Positions 45,017-55,615 of a stretch of 64,000 bases of DNA are shown here, piece by piece. Position 1 is the stretch's first letter. The number at the start of each line of letters is the position of its first letter. A program made the translations under genes and the position numbers. The notes below the pieces were generated by a model that was given only the letters and a program-made list of their open reading frames with translations, had not been told where the DNA came from and searched no databases. Source of the DNA: Aselliscus stoliczkanus (Eukaryota; Chordata; Mammalia; Chiroptera; Hipposideridae); assembly GCA_033961575.1 (NCBI GenBank), contig CM066737.1, positions 45,360,771-45,424,770 of the forward strand, in the 5' to 3' direction.

Positions 45017-46366
45017 CTTGGGTGCTTCCCTGTGTTTGTTTCTATGTATTAAGTAGGGCTGCTATGTCTTCTGGTCTTAGTAGTGTGGCCTTATGTAGTA
45101 GGTGTGTTGTTGGGTTCAGTGGCACAGTCTTTCTGGTCACCTGAGCCACACACTCCAGGTGTGTCCCTTGTGTGGGTTGTGTGTGCCCTTCTCTTGTAGT
45201 TGAGCCTTAGTTGATAATTGCACATCAATGTGAAGGACTGAACCCCTGGGCTTACTGGTAGTGAAGACTGGTCTTGAGTACAGTGGAAAAGTTGTTCTGC
45301 AGAAACTAAGCCTATGGAGCAGGATCTGCCTCAGCAGGACTCTGATGTATGCACAATACACCTCTTGGGTGTGTTGTACTTGGAGGTGGTTGCATAATTT
45401 TCTAGCTCATTTTGAAGCTGGCCACAGGACAACTTCAGGTGCAAACGTCAGGATATCTTGGAGATCTGCTGTAGGTCAAATTCAGCCCATGCCCCACTTG
45501 GAGCCACTCAGCAGAAGCCACAAAAAAAGTCCAGAGATGGCTGCCACCCATGACATGCTTGGAAGAGCCTTAGGAGGACAAGCCATGAACCAAGGCCAGC
45601 TGGCATTAGTGCTACACTTAGGGTTTCTCAGCCAGAGGTATAGGATATGCTCAAGCCAGATGCTGCTTGTCTAGGTTCTGAGATCCTTTGAGAGAACCTG
45701 GGAATGTCTGCAGCTGAGCTAATGCAGGCAGTAAAAATGAAAAAAAAACCAAAACACTGGAAGACCAATGGAACAGAATAGAGAGCCCAGGAATAAACCC
45801 ATCCATATACAGTCATTTAATCTATGACAATGGAAGCAAGAATTTACACTGGAGGAAGGATAGCCTACTTATTAAATTGTGCTGGGAAAATTAGATTGAT
45901 ACATGCAAAAAAATCAAAATGGACCACCTACTTACACTATATACGAGAACAAACTCAAAATGGATTGAAGACTTAAATGTAAGACCTGAAACCATAAAAC
46001 TCCTAGAAGAAAACATAGGGAGTAAATGTGCAGACATTACCCTAAGTAATATTTTTACTGATGTATCCTCTCAGGCAAGGGAAATAAAAGAAAAAATGAA
46101 CATATGGGATTACATCAAGCTTAAAAGTTTTTTTTCACAGCAAAAATCATAAATGAAACAAAAAGGCAGCCCACTGAATGGGAGAATTTATTTGCCAGTG
46201 ATATATCTGATAAGGGGTTAATATCCAAAATTTATAAAACACACATTCAACTCAACACCAAAAAACAAAAAACCCAATTAAAAAATGCGCAGAAGATATG
46301 AAGAGGCATTTCTCTAAAGAGGACATACAGATGGCCAACCGGCATATGAAAAAAAATTCAACCTCT

Positions 46367-46478
46367 GGGCTGGCCAAGTGGCACAGTGGTTAAGCGCTGG
46401 CTTGGAAAGCCAGCGGCCCTGGTTTGGATCCCACATATGAGGGCCAGTGACACTGCCCTAAAAAAAAAAAAAAAAAAG
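46367..46478 (+). mobile_element. tRNA-headed SINE, short type
   Basis: gggctggccaagtggcacag ... cactgccctaaaa with an 18-base A tail. Target duplication about ttcaacctc on both sides (46358-46366, 46484-46492). Inserted in ORF2 of element H. Confidence 0.93.
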
Positions 46479-46594
46479 AAAAGTTCAACCTCACTAATCA
46501 TCAGAGACATACAAATGAAAACCACAATGAGATATCACCGGTCAGAATAGCTATCACTCCCTTCAGAATAGCTATCATCAATAAATGAGCAAAC

Positions 46595-46768
46595 AGCTGG
46601 CCAGCTGAGTAGCTCAGTTGGTTAAGAGCTTGCTCAACAGTGTGAGCTGAGCTCTGAGCAACAGCAGTTCGATGCCCAGCCAGAGCTGAGCTGCCGTTGA
46701 GCTGCCAACAGGTGGCAGGATGGCTCAGCTAAAAAAAAAATGCACAAACACACACACAAAAAAAACGA
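46595..46768 (+). mobile_element. tRNA-related SINE, medium type
   Basis: ctggccagctgagtagctca ... ggtggcaggatggctcagct, then a mixed A/CA tail. Flanked by aataaatgagcaaaca and aataaatccacaaaca, the likely target duplication. Confidence 0.9.
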
Positions 46769-47075
46769 AAATAAATCCACAAACAACAAGTGCTGACAAG
46801 GTTGTAGAGAAAAGGGAACCCTGGTGCACTGTTCGTGGGACTGCAGATTGGTGGAGCCATTATGGAAATCAGTACGGAGGTATCTCAAAAAACTGAAATG
46901 GAACTACCTTATTACCCAGCAATTCCACACTTGGGTATCTATCCAGAAGAATCAAAGAAACTAATTCGAAAAAAATATATGCTCCCCTATGTTTGTTGCA
47001 GCACTATTTACAGTAGCCAAGACTTGGACGTAATCTATATGCCCATCAGTAAATGACTGGATTAAGAAAATGTGG

Positions 47076-47190
47076 GGCTGGTCAAGTGTCACGGTGGTTC
47101 AGCACTGGCTTAGCACCCAGCGGCCCCGGTTTGGGTCCCATATATGAGGGCCAGTGACACTGCCCTCAAAAAAAAAAAAAAGGAATAAAA
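47076..47190 (+). mobile_element. tRNA-headed SINE, short type
   Basis: ggctggtcaagtgtcacggt ... cactgccctc plus an A-rich tail, with ctggattaagaaaatgtgg before it and agaaaaaaactgtgg after it. Confidence 0.9.
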
Positions 47191-47492
47191 AGAAAAAAAC
47201 TGTGGTACATTTATACAATGGAGTATTACTCCACTATAAAGAAGAATGAAATCGTACCATTTGCAATGATATGGATGGAACTAGAGACTATTATGTTAAG
47301 TGAAATAAGTCAGTCGGAAAAAGACAAATACTGCACGATCTCACTTATATGTGCAATCTGAAATACTAAATGAATGAGCAAAGTATATAGAAACAGTTTC
47401 ATAGATATAGAGGAAAAACTCATGGTTGCTAGTTGGGAGGAGGTTAGGGATGAGGGAGAAGGGGAAGGGATTAGACAGCATAAATAGTTAAC

Positions 47493-47496
<4 letters not shown>

Positions 47497-47539
<43 letters not shown>

Positions 47540-47961
47540 AGACTTTATTGGGGAATTGGGGGAGGGGAACAGACAAGTGTCTGTCCTTTTGTTCCTCACT
47601 CTAGTTGTGGAGGACATTGCTTCACTGGCCCATGTTGATATCATCATTGCACTCTTCTTGGGTGAGGTGGATTGGTGGCTGGCCTCTGGACAGCTCCTCA
47701 CAGCGGCTCTTGGTGGCTCACACCAGCTGCCAGCAGCTCAAGCTGGCTGCCGGCAACTCACTGTAGCCTATGGCAGACGACTGCAGCAGGGGCTGCAACT
47801 ATGCCATCCCTGGGGACTCACAGCAGCCCAGCTCCAGGTGGAGCTGTTGTTCACCATCTTAGCGGTAGAGGGCAGTGTCACTGTCCCTCATATGTGTGAT
47901 CCGAACCAGGGGCCACTGGGTGCCAAGCCAGCTCTTAACCAAAGCGCCCCTCGGCCGGCCC
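47497..47961 (-). mobile_element. Long composite SINE with AT-microsatellite tail
   Basis: The plus strand has (AT)n at 47497-47536, then ttaagactttattggggaat ... cccctcggccggccc. The target duplication agttaactac/agtaactac (47487-47496, 47962-47970) encloses the microsatellite, so the AT run derives from the SINE tail. Confidence 0.92.
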
Positions 47962-48136
47962 AGTAACTACAACATTGCGACAGGGATATGAAAGATAGTT
48001 TGGAGAATATAATTAATAATGTTGTAAATATTTTGTGAGGTGTCAGATGATCACATGTCTTGTTAGGGAGAACACCTCATGGATGGAGTAGAGGGTTGAA
48101 CACTGCATTGTATACCTGAAATTAATTTTTAAAAAG

Positions 48137-48267
48137 TGTTTATTTCACAATAAAAGAATTAAAATAAATAAAGCAATAAAACAAAATTAAAATAAGTAAG
48201 TAAGTAAGTAAATAAATAAATAAATAAATAATGTTTAATCCAAAATAATAAACCCACTGTGTGTGTG
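48137..48267. repeat. A-rich DNA with (TAAG)n and (TAAA)n
   Basis: It contains aataagtaagtaagtaagta and a following (AAAT)n run at about 48192-48232, plus a short GT run at 48257-48270. Probably the tail region of element H. Confidence 0.8.
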
Positions 48268-48979
48268 TGTAAGTTCGGTGGGGCAGGGGTCTTGAATCGC
48301 CAGGGCATGGAGAATGAACAGTGGAGACTGAGATATTGCAGCCACCTTGTCCACATGACAGAAAGAGGTAGGGCTCAACAAAGAAACAATGGTCTCTGCC
48401 AGCTCCTCCATCCAGGAGAAATCTGCTTCTCCCTCCTCTGTCCCAAAGCAGACAACTCAGTTCCCAACCATATGTCCCTTTTTCCTTTCCAGCTGCTGCT
48501 CCAGTGCTGGAGTTCAGAGCAAGTGATTCTGTTGGTGGGTAAGTCCATGTGCAGTCCCTTTAAGAGGAGCACCTGGGAGTGCAGCCACCCTAAGTCTCAC
48601 TCAGTTACACTCTCCACTAGTTTTCACAACCAGAAATTATGGGGACTTCTCTCTCCAGCACTGGAACCCTGAGCTGTGGTGGAGCTGGGATGTCTCACTC
48701 CTCTGGAGAATGTGGGGGGAACCACCACAGCCAAAATATCCCTCCTGATCTTTAATGGTCACATGCAGGTTTGGGACTGGTAGGTTCAGCGTCTCCGTCC
48801 CTTCCCCCAGTCTGGAGGTGGTTTCTTCTGTGCATCCATAGTTAAAGAGCTTCAGTTCAGCAAGATTTTAGATGATTCTCAATAATAGTTGTTCTGTTGA
48901 TTTGTTGTAATTTTGACGTGGTTGTGAGAGTTGTGAGAAGGCGAGCACAGTGCTTACCTACTGCGCCATCTTGGAACTG
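48268..48979 (-). mobile_element. Isolated L1 5'UTR fragment, antisense
   Basis: The minus strand starts ccagttccaagatggcgcag, an L1-type 5' terminus with a GCGCCATCTT core, and continues through a 5'UTR that parallels 55725-56100 (aaaatcttgctgaactgaag; gaccattaaagatcaggagg). No ORF1 follows; it stops at the A-rich region near 48267. Confidence 0.75.
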
Positions 48980-48991
48980 GATTCTGTAATT

Positions 48992-49303
48992 AAAAAGAAA
49001 AACTTTATTGGGGAACAGTATGTTTTTCTAGGACCCCTCAGCTCCAAGTCATTGTTTTCATTCTAGTTGATGAGGGCGCAACCCACTGGTCAATGTAGGA
49101 ATCAAAATGGCAACCTTGGCATTATGAGCACCATGCTCTAACCAAATGAACCTACCGGCCACCCACCGGCAGCTCAGCTCCAAGTCAAGCCATTGTCTTT
49201 AATCTAGTTGTGGATGGCGCAACTCACTGACCAATGTGGGAATCCAACTGGCAACCTTGGTGTTATGAGCCTGCGCTCTAACCACCTGTGTCAACTGGTC
49301 CCA
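48992..49303 (-). mobile_element. VES-like SINE, two-module
   Basis: aaaactttattggggaacag on the plus strand, then two aggaatcaaaatggcaacct / ggaatccaactggcaacctt modules. Target duplication attctgtaatt/attctgtactt at 48981-48991 and 49304-49314. Confidence 0.85.
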
Positions 49304-49319
49304 AATTCTGTACTTTTAT

Positions 49320-49717
49320 TTTACAGAAATTATTGGGGAATTAGGGGAGGGGAACAGACAAGTTGCTGCCCTTTTGTTCTTCAGTCTAGTTGTGGAGGAC
49401 GTTGCTTGGCTGACCCATGTTGGTATTATCATTGAGCTCTTCCTGGGTGGGTCACCGGCCACCTGGCAGCTGCTCACGGTGGCTCTGGGCACCTCATGCC
49501 AGCTGCTGGCCACTCAAGGTAGTTCATGGAAGCCCACTGCAGCAGGGGCTGCAGACTACGCCGTCGCCTGTGACTCACAGCAGCCCAGCTCCCGGTCAAG
49601 CTGTTGTTCACCATCTCAGCTGTAGAGGGCGCAGCATCACTGTCTCTCATGTGGTATCCGAACCTGGCCCCTGCTGCTCAGAGTTCTTAACCAATGTGCT
49701 GCTCAGCTGTCCCCGAG
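49320..49717 (-). mobile_element. Long composite SINE variant (~400 bp)
   Basis: attattggggaattagggga through aatgtgctgctcagctgtcc on the plus strand. Target duplication ttctgtacttttatt/ttctgtactttttaa at 49305-49319 and 49718-49732. It inserted beside the previous SINE, re-using part of its target duplication. Confidence 0.9.
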
Positions 49718-49770
49718 TTCTGTACTTTTTAATTCGTTACATATTGTGAAGATTCTTGCTCCTGTCTTTT

Positions 49771-49869
49771 TTTTGAGGGCAGTGTCACTGGCCCTCATAT
49801 GTGGGACCGAACCAGGGCCGCTGGCTTCCCAAGCCAGTGCTTAACCATCGTGCCACTGGGCCGGCCTGG
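49771..49869 (-). mobile_element. tRNA-headed SINE, short type
   Basis: Short SINE antisense. Target duplication tcctgtctttt/tcctgtctttc at 49760-49770 and 49870-49880. Confidence 0.93.
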
Positions 49870-49880
49870 TCCTGTCTTTC

Positions 49881-50259
49881 TTAGATTAAGTATACCCATA
49901 TCACCTTCAGATACTTTATCTTTTGGTTATATCATAAACATCTTTGTAGGAGCTCATTCAGGTGTTCAAATATAAACTGCCCCATATTTATCTGGACCCA
50001 TTCATCTTAGAAGAACCTTTAAAGGACCAATTTTTGTATTTCAGAAATCATTTTTAGGATTCACCCCAACATCTTTTCAACATATTTCTCCCTAACAGTG
50101 AATTTTGATATTGAATGTTAAATGAATAAAATGTTTTCATTTCATTATATTATTATTAAAATGCTTCTATGATATTAAAATATTTGTTTAAAAATTAATT
50201 TGCCCTCTGATACCATGCCCCTCAGTAAATTTCAATTAAACATTTTTTAAAAATTAATT
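49881..50259. other. Unassigned AT-rich DNA before the EIF3M retrocopy
   Basis: About 380 bp without recognised repeat or coding signal. It is the presumed insertion site of the pseudogene. Confidence 0.5.
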
Positions 50260-50576
50260 TGGACTTTTCCAGTCCACATGGTTTGCCAGTGGAATGTCTG
50301 CTGCTCCCTGGCCTTCACTGTGAGCATCCTGGCTTTCATTGACATCAGTGAGGAAGATTAGCTACTGAGCTTTGAGCTTATCTGAAATCTAGAGCTGAAA
50401 TTTCAGAAGAGAACTCAGGTGTACTTTGTGTAGATTTAGCTCAAGTTATTGAAACCTGTGATGAATGTGTCAAAGAAGATGACAAAGATTTTGAAAGTGT
50501 GCTGAACAGTGTGGTACCCCTCCTATTGATCGTGGAACAAGATAAGCAAGAACATCTGATTGAAAATGTCATGGAA

Positions 50577-51147
50577 ATGATAATATTTCATTCTTTATGG
50601 CTGAGTAATACTCCATTGTATAAATATAACCGGTTTCTTTATCCTATGGTCTATCTATGAGCATTTCGGTTGTTTCCATATTTTGGCTATTGTGAATAGT
50701 GCTGCAATAAACATAAGGATGCATATATTTTGACATGGGTGGAGTTAGAGAATATTATACTAAGTGAAATAAGTCAGATGGAGAATGACAAATACCATAA
50801 TATCTCACTTATGTGTGGAATCTATAGAACAGAATAAATGAACAAACAGAACAGAAATAGAGTCAGAGATATAGGGGGAAAAGCCTGAGGGTTTCTAGGT
50901 GGGAGAGCATGGGGATGGGGGAGAAGGTAAAGGGATTAGAAAGTACAAGTTAGTAATCACAATATCACCACAAGGATATGAGATACAGTTCCAGGAATAT
51001 AATCAATAATGTAATGGTTTTGTAGGGGGTCAGATGGGCACGTGTCTTATTAGGGAGACCACTTCATGGACTGTAGATGCCTGACTACTGTGCAGTACAC
51101 CTGAAGCTGAAGCTGAATAATATGATAATATGGAATGTCAGCTATAA

Positions 51148-51200
<53 letters not shown>

Positions 51201-51358
51201 ATGGCGTACATAATCGGGAATAGAGTCAATGGAATTGTAACATCTATATATGATATCAGAGGTGTAGTAGCTTGGGGCGCTGGGTTATCATTTTGTGAGG
51301 GGTTTAACTGTCTAATATTACATTGCTTTGTACACCTGAAGCTAATAAGAAAAGAAAA
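50577..51358. mobile_element. 5'-inverted LINE-1 insertion (twin-priming type)
   Basis: The first part (50577 to about 50731) is antisense L1 ORF2 3' sequence (tgagtaatactccattgtat). The second part (about 50732-51358) is sense L1 (aagtgaaataagtcagatgg) to the 3' end tacacctgaagctaataaga. Near-perfect 15-bp target duplication gaaaatgtcatggaa/gaaaaggtcagggaa at 50562-50576 and 51359-51373. A (TA)n microsatellite lies inside at 51150-51198. Confidence 0.9.
51150..51198. repeat. (TA)n microsatellite
   Basis: About 24 TA units within the 3'UTR of the inverted L1. Confidence 0.96.
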
Positions 51359-51470
51359 GAAAAGGTCAGGGAAGAGCTGGTGAAATTTTGGGAAGGTGAA
51401 CGAACACCCATCTCTGATATCGCAGTTAAGAAGCAAACTTTTCCATGGGATGGATAAGAATGCTACTGTA

Positions 51471-51919
51471 GGGCCGGCCGAGTGGCGCATTGGTTAAGAG
51501 CTGGCTTGGGATGCCAGCGGCCCCTGTTCAGATCCCACATATGAGGGCCAATGACACTGCCCTCTACAGCTAACAACAGCTTCACCTAGAGCTGGGCTGC
51601 ATGATCCGGTAACGGTGTAGGCTGCAAATCCTGCTGCAGTGGGCTGCCATAGGCTACAGTGAGTGGCCGGCAGCCAGCATGAGTGGCTGGCAGCCAGTGT
51701 GAGCTGCCAATAGCCACGGTAAACAACCATCCAGAGGCCAGTGACCAATCTGCCTCATCAGGGAAGAGCGCAATGACAATACCAACATGGGCCAGTGAAG
51801 CAACGTCCTCTGCAACTAGACTGAAGAACAAAAAGACAGCAACTTGTCTGGTCCCCTTCCTCAATTCCCCAACACTGTTCCCCTCCCCCAATTCTCCAAT
51901 AAAATCTTTGGGGGAAAAA
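51471..51919 (+). mobile_element. Long composite SINE inside the EIF3M pseudogene
   Basis: gggccggccgagtggcgcat ... caataaaatctttgggggaa. Target duplication aagaatgctactgta/aagaatactactgta at 51456-51470 and 51920-51934. It divides the pseudogene within the codons preceding VRYTVYCSL. Confidence 0.95.
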
Positions 51920-52244
51920 AAGAATACTACTGTAAGATATACAGTATATTGCAGCCTCATTAAAGTGGCAGCATCTTGTGGGGCCATCCAGAATATTCCA
52001 ACTGATGTGGATCAAGTTAGAAAATGGATTTCTGACTAGAGCTTAACCACTGGGAACAAGAGAAACACACCCTTTTAAGGCTACTTTATGAGGCAATCAT
52101 GAATTTTAAGAGAAGTGATGCTGCTTCAAAAGTCATGGTCGAGTTGTTAAGAAGTTACATTGGGAGACAGTGTTTCTCAGTCATGAGTTGATGGTCACAG
52201 GTGTATTGTAGGAGCACTGAAAGACTCAAAAGCAATTCTTTTTT

Positions 52245-52429
52245 TATTTTTTCAATTTTATTGGGGAACAGTGTGTTTTTCCAGGACCCATCAACTTCAA
52301 GTCAAGTAGTTGTCTTCAGTCTAGTTGTAGGGGAGGGGGCACAGCCCACCATTCCATGCAGGAATTGAACCGGCAACCTTGTTGTTAAGAGCACACGCTC
52401 TTAACAACTGAGCCACCTGGCCACCCCTC
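52245..52429 (-). mobile_element. VES-like SINE, single module
   Basis: ttttattggggaacagtgtg ... aggaattgaaccggcaacct ... ctgagccacctggccacccc. It lies at the T-rich 3' junction of the antisense L1 at 52430-52894, so it probably inserted after it. Confidence 0.85.
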
Positions 52430-52894
52430 GCAGTTATTCTTTTTTTCTTTAATTGTTTTCAGGTGTACAACACAGTGCAATAGTTATACTTTTTACCCCT
52501 CAAAGTCACAACCCGCTTCCCCCAATTCACCACCCCACTCCTCCCCCCATATCATATATATCTATTACACTTTCTCTGACTCCCTTCCACATCCCATGAC
52601 TATCTATATATTCAATTACAGTTGGTATACAATATTATACAACATCAGTTTCAGGTGTACAGTACAGTGATCAAGCCTCTACTCCATCCATGAAATGGTC
52701 TCCCTAATAAGACATGTGACCATGTGTCACCCCACAAAATATTTACAACATTATTAATTATATTACCCTAACTGCCTTTCATATCCCTGTGGCAATATTG
52801 TAGTTGCCTATTTATGCTTTCTAATCCCTTCCTGTTCTCCCTCATCCCCACCCCCCTCCCAACTAGCAACCCTGATTTTTCTCTATATCTATGA
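52430..52894 (-). mobile_element. LINE-1 3' end, antisense, inside the EIF3M pseudogene
   Basis: ttttcaggtgtacaacacag through the 3'UTR to ctctatatctatgag. The flanking pseudogene text is duplicated (caaaagcaattctttt at about 52229-52244; caaaagcatttctttt at about 52897-52912), which encloses both this L1 and the adjoining SINE. Confidence 0.9.
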
Positions 52895-53394
52895 GATCAA
52901 AAGCATTTCTTTTTATTCATCTTCTTACTTTAAAACCTCTAAAGTTTCTGTAAGGCAAGCTTATTCATGATCTTTTAAACAGTTTTTGGGGGCTAAATTG
53001 ACATCATATGTCAAGTTTTTTCAGAATAATAAATATTTCATAGATTCACCAGGACTAACATTCACTATCTTATTCTATTACATGAATAGTATATGGAGAA
53101 AATGACACTGCTCACATTTATAGGAATGGCAGTGGAAAATAAGGAAATTTCTTCTGGTACAATGCAACAAGAGCTTCAGATTGGAGCTGGTTATGTTGAA
53201 GCATCTGTTACTGATACAGTGAAAACAAAAATGGTCTATTGAAAAATTGACCAGACCGAGAGAAAAGCAGTTGTCAGAGCACACATTGGACATTTGGAAA
53301 ATAGCAATAGCAACAACTGTATGAGACACTTAATGGCTGGAAACAAAATTTGAACAAAGTGATCAACAGCCTTTTGAGTATTTCTGATACCTGA

Positions 53395-54124
53395 TTTTTT
53401 ATGTTATAAATATTGTTCCTTTTGGGAAAAATACGAAATCATAGTAAAACATAATAACCCAAAATTCGACAACAGTCTGAACATTCATTGTCTAAAATTC
53501 AAATTTTTTTTAAAGAAATCAGTCTTCAGAGGATACAAAGTAATAAATTACAAAGGGTCACTGTGTCTATCTTGTATAATACAAAAGTTGTGTTCTGTAA
53601 GGAAGGGTTTTGAAGGTGCAACAAGAGATTTGATGATAGGATATATGGAGGAAAGACAATTTTAAGTGGAATTGGATGCTAACAGCAAACTTTGCAATCT
53701 TAGCTGTCTTAAATGAAACATTTGCTAAGCGAAAACATAATAGTAACATAATTTCATCACATCAGAAAAAGTTGGAAAAATGAGTATCTGTAAAGCTTTA
53801 GATAGAACAGTCATTTTGCTCTGGTCAAAACCACATCAATATTTCAGTTCACCACTGAATGCATTATTTAAATCTATTGACTGTCCCAACATCTCTTCTG
53901 CTTTTCTTTTTTAGATTTGTTGTCATTTTCTAAGGTTAGGAACTTCACAATTTTGTTTATTTGATTTGTTATCAGGCTCTACCTGTCATCTTCACCAGTA
54001 AAATACACAGTTAAATCAGTAGTATCTTTAATCTTGATTACTTGAAAATGGCTTTGTAGTAGGTTTTTACTTCACAGGCTTTGTTTTCACCTAGGAAAGA
54101 CCAAGTTTGTTTTACCACTGAAAT
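53395..54124. other. Sequence downstream of the EIF3M stop, possible 3'UTR plus unassigned DNA
   Basis: The stretch directly after the stop could be parental 3'UTR; I do not see a terminal poly(A) tract that would mark its end. The rest is AT-rich and unassigned. Confidence 0.45.
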
Positions 54125-54139
54125 TATTACTCATGTTTT

Positions 54140-54574
54140 TTTTTTTAAAGATTTTATTGGGAAATTGGCAGAGGGGAACAGTGTTGGGGAATCGGGGAAG
54201 GGGAACAGACAAGTTGCTGTCCCTTTGTTCTTCAGTTGCAGAGGATGTTGCTTCACTGTTGGTATCGTCATTGCGCTCTTCCCGGATGAGGCAGATCTGT
54301 CGCTGGCCTCTGGATGTCGCTCACCACGGCTATTGGCAGCTCACGCTTGGCTGCAAGCCGCTCACGCTGGCTGCGGGCCACTCACTATAGCCTATGGCAG
54401 CCCACTGCAGCAGGGGCCGCAGCCCACACCATCACCGGGGCTCGCACAGCCCAGCTCCAGGTGGAGCTGTTGTTAGCTGTAGAGGGCAGTGTCACTGGCC
54501 CTCATGTGGGATCCGAACCGGGGTCGCTGGCATCCCAAAACCAGCACTTAACCAATGCGCCACTCGGCCGGCCC
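54140..54574 (-). mobile_element. Long composite SINE (~435 bp)
   Basis: aagattttattgggaaattg ... gccactcggccggccc on the plus strand. Perfect target duplication tattactcatgtttt at 54125-54139 and 54575-54589. The open frames at 54081-54628 are SINE-derived. Confidence 0.95.
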
Positions 54575-54589
54575 TATTACTCATGTTTT

Positions 54590-54941
54590 AAACACTCATT
54601 AACAAAAGAGTTTAAAGAAAATCCTTAAGCTTCTGCAATTATGAGCATGTGATAAAGCCACCATTTTCTTGGCTAATTTTCAACCACTACCTTAGTAATT
54701 TTGGAACTAAAAAACTATAAAATTTGAATTTGTTGGCTTATGTAGTAACTTTTCAAGATCTCCAATATATTCCAGGAATAGCACAAATGTTTTCTAAAAG
54801 GTCTTGAGCTTACATTGAAAGAAAAGATATTTAAAACAGGCATATAAAAATCTGTTTTGTCTACTACTCCCTTCCTTTCCCAAACATGTCTATCTTCTGT
54901 ATCTTCTATCAAAGCCAGGGGAAAATTAAAAATGCTAACAG
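54590..54941. other. Unassigned AT-rich DNA
   Basis: No recognised gene or repeat between two SINEs. Confidence 0.5.
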
Positions 54942-55042
54942 AGGGCCGGCCGAATGTCGTGGTGGTTGGGAGCTGGCTTGGGATGCCAGCAACCCCGGTT
55001 CAGGTCCCACATACGAGGGTCAGTGACACTGCCCTCAAAACC
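54942..55042 (+). mobile_element. tRNA-headed SINE, short type
   Basis: gggccggccgaatgtcgtgg ... cactgccctcaaaacc. Target duplication aaaaatgctaaca/aaaaatgctaata at 54928-54940 and 55043-55055. Confidence 0.93.
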
Positions 55043-55056
55043 AAAAATGCTAATAG

Positions 55057-55615
55057 AATTAAATTGCCATATAAAAACTGCTTTGTACTTCATGTTTCCT
55101 CTAATGCTTCAGAGCACCATCACTGGAGAAACAGGAAAAAGCAACGCAGTATTTTGAAGTAGGCATGTTTCCATGACACTGCATTGGGTCATACTTACGA
55201 TCCTGTGTTAAAAATCTGTTTTTGTTTTTTCGGGTGTTCTCCCCTGATAATGCAATGTTATTGGAAATTTAGAAGAGAAATGTATAAAGTAACTAAAAAA
55301 TCACAAGTAATCCTCTATCCAGAGAGCTATGAACATTTTGGTACTGTTTGCTTCTAGACATTTTTTTCTATTTTTATCATATTTGATCATTCTATTGAAT
55401 TTTATATTTTGGTATTACACTCAGAGCTGTTTCTTAGGTCATTAAAATTTCTCATAAACAATTGTCAGTGGCTGCAAAATATTCCCTTTTATGGGTAATT
55501 TAACTATCTCCTAATTCAATATTTGTTTCAATTTATCCCTACCAAATAAATTTACTTTCTTTAAAAAATCTTTGATGGTCTTCTCAGAGTAATAGACAAA
55601 AACTCCTGTTAATAG
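55057..55615. other. Unassigned AT-rich DNA
   Basis: About 560 bp without a gene. The segment at 55440-55560 (gctgcaaaatattccctttt) is reminiscent of an old repeat, but I cannot assign it. Confidence 0.45.

Larger units (their letters stand above)
43290..45735 (-). mobile_element. LINE-1 element G, antisense, ORF2 absent
   Basis: The plus strand first shows three L1 3'UTR modules (43320-43470, 43515-43720, 43725-43850), then a SINE, then directly the C-terminal part of ORF1 (from about 44020), the rest of ORF1 to 45016 and a 5'UTR to about 45735. ORF2 is missing between the 3'UTR and ORF1. Whether this is a deletion or an ORF1-only (HAL1-like) lineage cannot be decided from one copy. Confidence 0.78.
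45755..47361 (+). pseudogene. L1 ORF2 C-terminal remnant, element H
   Basis: A readable stretch at 45919-46152 ([32 protein letters not shown]), then 46835-47056 (LPYYPAIPHLGIYPEESKKL), ending near 47361 at the usual ORF2 stop region. Three SINEs interrupt it. No catalytic domain is retained. Confidence 0.85.
45755..48136 (+). mobile_element. LINE-1 element H, 5'-truncated, sense
   Basis: It begins in the ORF2 C-terminal half (gaccaatggaacagaataga) and runs to the 3' terminus tatacctgaaattaattttt at about 48112-48131. Interrupted by SINEs at 46367-46478, 46595-46768, 47076-47190 and 47497-47961. Confidence 0.9.
50260..53394 (+). pseudogene. EIF3M: Processed pseudogene of EIF3M, broken by three retroelement insertions
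   Basis: Intronless coding-like sequence matches eIF3 subunit M (PCI-domain subunit of translation initiation factor 3) in order. The N-terminus is at 50320 with GTG in place of ATG, encoding a diverged ...AFIDISEED-like start and an early stop at about 50359. The middle part is clearest at 51940-52038 (VYCSLIKVAASCGAIQNIP, DVDQVRKWISD). The C-terminal third is at 52895-53394, ending in LLS..SDT-like codons and TGA. Blocks of parental sequence are separated by an inverted L1 (50577-51358), a SINE (51471-51919) and an L1/SINE pair (about 52245-52894). Frameshifts and stops throughout mean no product. Upstream 50260-50319 may be parental 5'UTR. Confidence 0.9.
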
